From JBBQXY01 sp051004815 (GTDB lineage Bacteria; Chloroflexota; Ktedonobacteria; Ktedonobacterales; Ktedonobacteraceae), in NCBI GenBank assembly GCA_051004815.1, contig JBPCJY010000208.1, forward strand, positions 1 through 25,416: a stretch of DNA of 25,416 bases, given 5' to 3'. The notes beneath the pieces are model-generated. The model worked only from the letters and a program-made list of their open reading frames with translations, searched no databases and was not told the DNA's origin. Every line of letters begins with the position of its first letter. Positions within the stretch are counted from its first letter, which is position 1. Of the stretch, positions 21,777-25,416 are shown in pieces. The position numbers and the translations under genes are program-made.

Positions 21777-23783
21777 ATGTGTATGGAAGAACTCTTTGAG
21801 CGATTTACATGGTCCGCCTCAGAATCGCGCTATAACCAATTACAGTTCGTTCCTGTGGGCAAAATTCCGCCAAGTCAAGAAGCAGAGTCGCAAGATGAGG
21901 ACGAAAACGAGCCTACCGTCAAAACGGAAGCACTCAGGAACGTAGAACGGCATTGGGAAAGAGCGATCGCGCAGCAAGCGACAATGAAAATGGCGACCCC
22001 TGGGGGAGTAAAGGAGCAGGAGAAAAGAACGATCGCGCAGCAAGCGACGATGAGGGTGGCAACTCCTGATGGATTGAACCAGCCAGCAAACCAGGTTCAG
22101 GTGCGCAGGCCTGAAACCTTTGCTTTCGACATTAAATCTGCTCCCAGGAATGATAGCTCTCAGTTTGACGGGTTAGACACCATTCCCCTGATGGTGCTCA
22201 AGGACATATCAAAGCGGCAAGCATCAGCACAGCCTGCCATGAAGTCGGAGATTCTCCAGTCGGCAGGTAGCGCTGCCTATGTCAGTGCCGGCAATATTGG
22301 GGGCAGCATTGTCAAATATATCGGCAACATTATTATTCAACGTGGCTTTGGCGCGGCTGACTTCGGACTCTACACGCTCGGTATGTCTGTCGTGGGATTA
22401 CTTACAGCAATCTTCAATCTGGGCCTGGATGATGCTATGGTTCGCTATATAGCGATCTACCGGGCCAAAAAGCAAATGGCTTCATTGCGCGGCCTGGTGT
22501 TTTTTTGCACCGCTATAGCTGGTGTGTCCGGGCTAGTGGGGGCCTTATTCATGCTGTTTACGGCCCCTTTCCTGGCTGCCGTCAAGCATTCGCCCGAATT
22601 GGCCCCGATATTGGTGATCCTATCACCTATGGTGCCGCTTCTATGCATGCAGACAGTCTGGACCAGCGGTTTGCAAGGATTGAAAGAGTTTAAATGGCGT
22701 GTATTGTTACAGCGCATCTTTATGCCTATCGCCTTCGTTGTCCTGCTGATAGTGGCGGCCATTTTCTTCCATAATTTGAATGCGATTGTAGTAGTTACGG
22801 TCATCTATGGAATGATCTGTGCCATACTCAGCTTCTACATTTTTTTCCGCCGGATTGCTATCATGCTGAAGCCAGGAGGAGAAAAGTACGAGCTGCGCGT
22901 CTGGCTTGGCTTCGCCGCCCCGAACTTTCTGACTTCTATCATTGATACGGTGTTGCAATCAATCGACACGTTACTGCTGGCGTTTTTTGCGGTTTCCAAT
23001 GTCGCCATCGGCCAATATGCTTCCGCGATCAAAATAAGTAGCAATATTATCATACCGCAGTATTCTTTTAATTCCATGTTTGCTCCCATGATTGCGGAAT
23101 TGCACAGCCAGGGGGAACATGAAAAATTGGCGGCCATGTTTCATATCGTGACGAAGTGGTCTATTACCTTCAGCTTGCCGCTTTTTTGGATTGCCACTCT
23201 CTTCTCGGTATCCCTGCTTAGTATATCTGGTGCGCAATTTGTTGCGGCCTGGCCATTAGTCATCGCATTCTCCATAGGCAGTATGATCAATGTTAGTACT
23301 GGCTCGGTTGGCTATATACTCCTTATGACCGGCCACACGAAGATCTCGTTTGTCAATTCACTTGTCGCGGTCATTGTCGATCTTATCGTGGGTATCATTC
23401 TAACTCCTCACTACGGTGCAATGGGGGTAGCCATCGCTACTGGAGTAGCAGTGTCTATAGTGAATCTGATGCGGTTATTACAAGTACGTATCTTGGTGAA
23501 GATACAGCCATACCGATGGGATGTACTGAAGCCGCTAGGGGCGGGATTCATTAGTGCCATAATAACAGGTGGGCTGCTTTACCTGCTCAGCTTTTTTCAC
23601 TTATCACTGCAAATTTCCCGCTTTCATATATCGTATGACCTTTTCCTGGTGCCTGTTTTCGTGGCGATGTATGTCGGGCTGCTGCTATTGTTTAAGATCG
23701 GCCCCGAAGATAAAATCGTTCTAGATAGACTAGGCAAAAAACTCAACCTTGGCAAGAAAAATAAAAAATTAAGAAAGGTATAG
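21777..23783 (+). CDS. Wzx-type polysaccharide flippase (MOP superfamily) with a long cytoplasmic N-terminal extension
   Basis: Moves undecaprenyl-linked repeat units across the membrane. The 668 residues comprise an unusual hydrophilic N-terminus of about 160 residues and then a 12-14 helix transporter beginning GSAAYVSAGNIGGSIVKYIGNIIIQRGFG, typical of the polysaccharide-synthesis transporter family. Ordinary Wzx proteins are about 400-500 residues and begin almost directly with the first helix. The extension is acidic, then carries an internal duplication with IAQQATM at 64-70 and 86-92. ATG 21777 follows GGAAAG. The C-terminus is strongly basic (KKLNLGKKNKKLRKV). It ends two bases before the phosphodiesterase gene. 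Confidence 0.9.
   Translation: MCMEELFERFTWSASESRYNQLQFVPVGKIPPSQEAESQDEDENEPTVKTEALRNVERHWERAIAQQATMKMATPGGVKEQEKRTIAQQATMRVATPDGLNQPANQVQVRRPETFAFDIKSAPRNDSSQFDGLDTIPLMVLKDISKRQASAQPAMKSEILQSAGSAAYVSAGNIGGSIVKYIGNIIIQRGFGAADFGLYTLGMSVVGLLTAIFNLGLDDAMVRYIAIYRAKKQMASLRGLVFFCTAIAGVSGLVGALFMLFTAPFLAAVKHSPELAPILVILSPMVPLLCMQTVWTSGLQGLKEFKWRVLLQRIFMPIAFVVLLIVAAIFFHNLNAIVVVTVIYGMICAILSFYIFFRRIAIMLKPGGEKYELRVWLGFAAPNFLTSIIDTVLQSIDTLLLAFFAVSNVAIGQYASAIKISSNIIIPQYSFNSMFAPMIAELHSQGEHEKLAAMFHIVTKWSITFSLPLFWIATLFSVSLLSISGAQFVAAWPLVIAFSIGSMINVSTGSVGYILLMTGHTKISFVNSLVAVIVDLIVGIILTPHYGAMGVAIATGVAVSIVNLMRLLQVRILVKIQPYRWDVLKPLGAGFISAIITGGLLYLLSFFHLSLQISRFHISYDLFLVPVFVAMYVGLLLLFKIGPEDKIVLDRLGKKLNLGKKNKKLRKV
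21964..22048 (+). repeat. In-frame direct repeat in the flippase N-terminal extension
   Basis: A 19-base identical sequence (CGATCGCGCAGCAAGCGAC) occurs at 21964-21982 and 22030-22048, 66 bases apart, which is exactly 22 codons. Similarity continues beyond the core (ATMKMATP against ATMRVATP in the protein), showing a tandem duplication of a 22-residue unit. Confidence 0.85.
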
Positions 23784-23785
23784 TA

Positions 23786-25348
23786 ATGCGTACAGTTATC
23801 TTTGGTGCTGATGGGTTGACATTTCGCATCCTGCATCCAATGATGGAACGAGGCGAACTCCCCAATTTTCAACGGTTACAGCAAGAGGGTTGCGAGGCGG
23901 TACTCGAATCAAAATATCCTCCTCTTACGCCACCCGCGTGGACCTCGCTGTCAACAGGCGTAAAACCTGCACGGCATGGTGTCTATGATTTCTGGACATA
24001 TGATGAACAGCGCAATGCTCATGTGCAAACAAAGCGCAAGGGCGCAAAGGCGATCTGGAACATTCTGAGCGAATATGGCAAGCAGGTGCTGGTGCTTAAT
24101 GTGCCTGTGACCTACCCGCCTGAGACCGTCAATGGCATCATGGTCAGCGGGTATATGACGCCCAGTAGCGATACAGATTTTACGTACCCGAATTCCTTCA
24201 AGGAAGAACTCTACCGTATAGTGCCAGATTATAAGATCGACCTGGAATATGGCAACATCTGGAATCATCCCAGGTCGGAAGCGGTAGAATTGCTCATCGA
24301 CGCTACATTACGTATGACTGAGCGGCGCATCGAACTGATGATGCACCTGTTGAAAGAGAAGCCCTGGGATTTTTGTTATACAGTCTTTGTTGGCCCTGAT
24401 CGCCTACAGCATCCCTTATGGCAGCAAATCATTACCCTTGATAAGCGGGCAACTGAGTATTTCCGCCTGCTCGACCATGCTCTTGGGCTAGTTATGGAGC
24501 AACTTGGTCCAGAGGATAATCTCTTTGTTGTTTCTGACCATGGATTTCAAGGTGCGCCTCGTCTCTTTGATATCAATGAATACTTGTTCAGCAAAGGGTT
24601 ATTCATGCCTAACTACAACTATCAACAGACGAATGCTCGCAGCTCTGCTACTTTCAAACAAGCACTGAAGCGGGCAGGGCTGCTTTCGCTGGCACGCAAG
24701 GCAAAAAAGGCCCTCGGTCGTACTGGGATGGTAAAGACAGAAGATAGCGGCATGGATCATTATTCCGCGTTGTCAGTTATTGATTGGGAGCGGACTCTCG
24801 CTTGTGTGCCTTCGCATTCTGGCTTTGGCGGAGGCTATGCGGATATCTTCTTGAGTGATAAGCTGAGTGCCGAGGGCCTGGCTGAACTGACTGAAGACCT
24901 CAAGCAACTGGTGGATCCGAAAAGTGGCAAGCCATTAGTGGACGCGCTTTACACTACTGAGGTTCTCGGTACGGGACCCTATGCTCCAACCGAACGGCAC
25001 CTGATCGTATTGCCCTCTGATGGTATCACCTTTCGTGTCACGCTTGGCAACAAGCGCCTCTGGGACGAGCCGAATGTTGTACGTGGCACGCACCAGAAGG
25101 ATGGCGTACTCTATGCGTTTGGTGGCGGTATCAAGCAAGGCTTCAAAGCTCCTAACGCGGAAATATATGATCTTGTGCCAACAGTGCTGCGTGGTATGGG
25201 CTTACCATTCCCATATGCCTTTGACGGACGTGTACTGGATGAGTTGTTTACGGGAGACAAGCCGACCGCGCAAACAGCTCTGCCAGGGGAGAATGGCGCG
25301 AAAAGTGGGCTACAACGGCGCAAACTCAATAAATTGCTAGAAGTGTAA
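23786..25348 (+). CDS. Alkaline-phosphatase-superfamily phosphodiesterase (type I phosphodiesterase/nucleotide pyrophosphatase-like)
   Basis: A 520-residue hydrolase-like protein with a complete two-metal site: Asp9 in FGADG, nucleophile Thr48 in PPLTPPAW, the D-R-L-Q-H pair Asp205/His209, Asp251/His252 in VVSDHG, and His436 in GTHQKDGVL. The family cleaves phosphate mono- or diesters, and some superfamily members act on sulfate or phosphonate esters or transfer phospho groups; the substrate here is unknown. No signal peptide is seen, so it should act in the cytosol on a nucleotide sugar, lipid-linked intermediate or PAPS-derived product. ATG 23786 follows AAAGG, two bases after the flippase stop, so it belongs to the same operon. 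Its degraded relative lies two genes upstream. Confidence 0.87.
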   Translation: MRTVIFGADGLTFRILHPMMERGELPNFQRLQQEGCEAVLESKYPPLTPPAWTSLSTGVKPARHGVYDFWTYDEQRNAHVQTKRKGAKAIWNILSEYGKQVLVLNVPVTYPPETVNGIMVSGYMTPSSDTDFTYPNSFKEELYRIVPDYKIDLEYGNIWNHPRSEAVELLIDATLRMTERRIELMMHLLKEKPWDFCYTVFVGPDRLQHPLWQQIITLDKRATEYFRLLDHALGLVMEQLGPEDNLFVVSDHGFQGAPRLFDINEYLFSKGLFMPNYNYQQTNARSSATFKQALKRAGLLSLARKAKKALGRTGMVKTEDSGMDHYSALSVIDWERTLACVPSHSGFGGGYADIFLSDKLSAEGLAELTEDLKQLVDPKSGKPLVDALYTTEVLGTGPYAPTERHLIVLPSDGITFRVTLGNKRLWDEPNVVRGTHQKDGVLYAFGGGIKQGFKAPNAEIYDLVPTVLRGMGLPFPYAFDGRVLDELFTGDKPTAQTALPGENGAKSGLQRRKLNKLLEV

Positions 25349-25379
25349 TGGAAAGAGGGTATTACAGAGTGAGCGGGAT

Positions 25380-25416
25380 TGGAAAAGGGGGGGAGCCGCC
25401 CTTTTCCAGCCCCCCC
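25380..25416 (+). terminator. GC-rich inverted repeat after the last gene, possible terminator
   Basis: TGGAAAAGGG (25380-25389) pairs with CCCTTTTCCA (25399-25408), 31 bases after the phosphodiesterase stop. A run of seven G (25387-25393) could instead pair with the six C at 25411-25416, so two mutually exclusive stems are possible. No T-run follows before the window ends, so termination is uncertain. Confidence 0.4.

Overview
The window looks like chromosomal DNA of a Ktedonobacteria-type Chloroflexota (moderate confidence). This rests on mid-range GC, dense genes with strong Shine-Dalgarno sites, a Gram-positive-style T-box leader on a tRNA synthetase operon, several lipoprotein signal peptides, and the company kept by DinB, pentapeptide and orphan secretion-ATPase proteins. 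I see no rRNA, tRNA, CRISPR array, transposase or phage gene.

Left part (1-10.1 kb), mixed metabolic and stress genes. An NAD(P)-dependent aldehyde dehydrogenase and a cysteine-rich MerR-family regulator lie on the minus strand. The regulator is divergent from a small thioredoxin-like protein whose promoter has the 19-bp spacer that MerR proteins act on. A long perfect hairpin separates the thioredoxin gene from a convergent blue-copper lipoprotein. Next comes a consensus-like promoter, a T-box riboswitch with a CCC (proline) specifier, a free-standing B3/B4 tRNA-binding/editing-domain protein, and prolyl-tRNA synthetase. The proS gene overlaps tail-to-tail with a phosphodiester-glycosidase-like lipoprotein. 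A DinB-like metalloprotein, an orphan T2SS/T4SS-type ATPase with an enlarged P-loop, and a pentapeptide-repeat membrane protein follow.

Right part (10.1-25.4 kb), an exopolysaccharide locus with an unusual amount of tailoring machinery. On the minus strand are an initiating sugar-phosphate transferase and four tandem paralogous sulfotransferases. A 490-bp control region separates them from a plus-strand set: a lipoprotein of unknown function, then a tightly packed block of Wzz/tyrosine-kinase co-polymerase, Wzy/ligase-type polymerase, a degraded alkaline-phosphatase-superfamily protein, a Wzx-type flippase with a long cytoplasmic N-terminus, and an intact alkaline-phosphatase-superfamily phosphodiesterase. 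The natural reading is a Wzx/Wzy-dependent pathway that builds, exports and probably sulfates an extracellular polysaccharide. No conventional glycosyltransferase is in the window, so that part must lie elsewhere.

The best candidates for something undescribed are the four-sulfotransferase EPS locus with its active/dead phosphatase-superfamily pair, and the T-box operon joining a stand-alone B3/B4 protein to ProRS.
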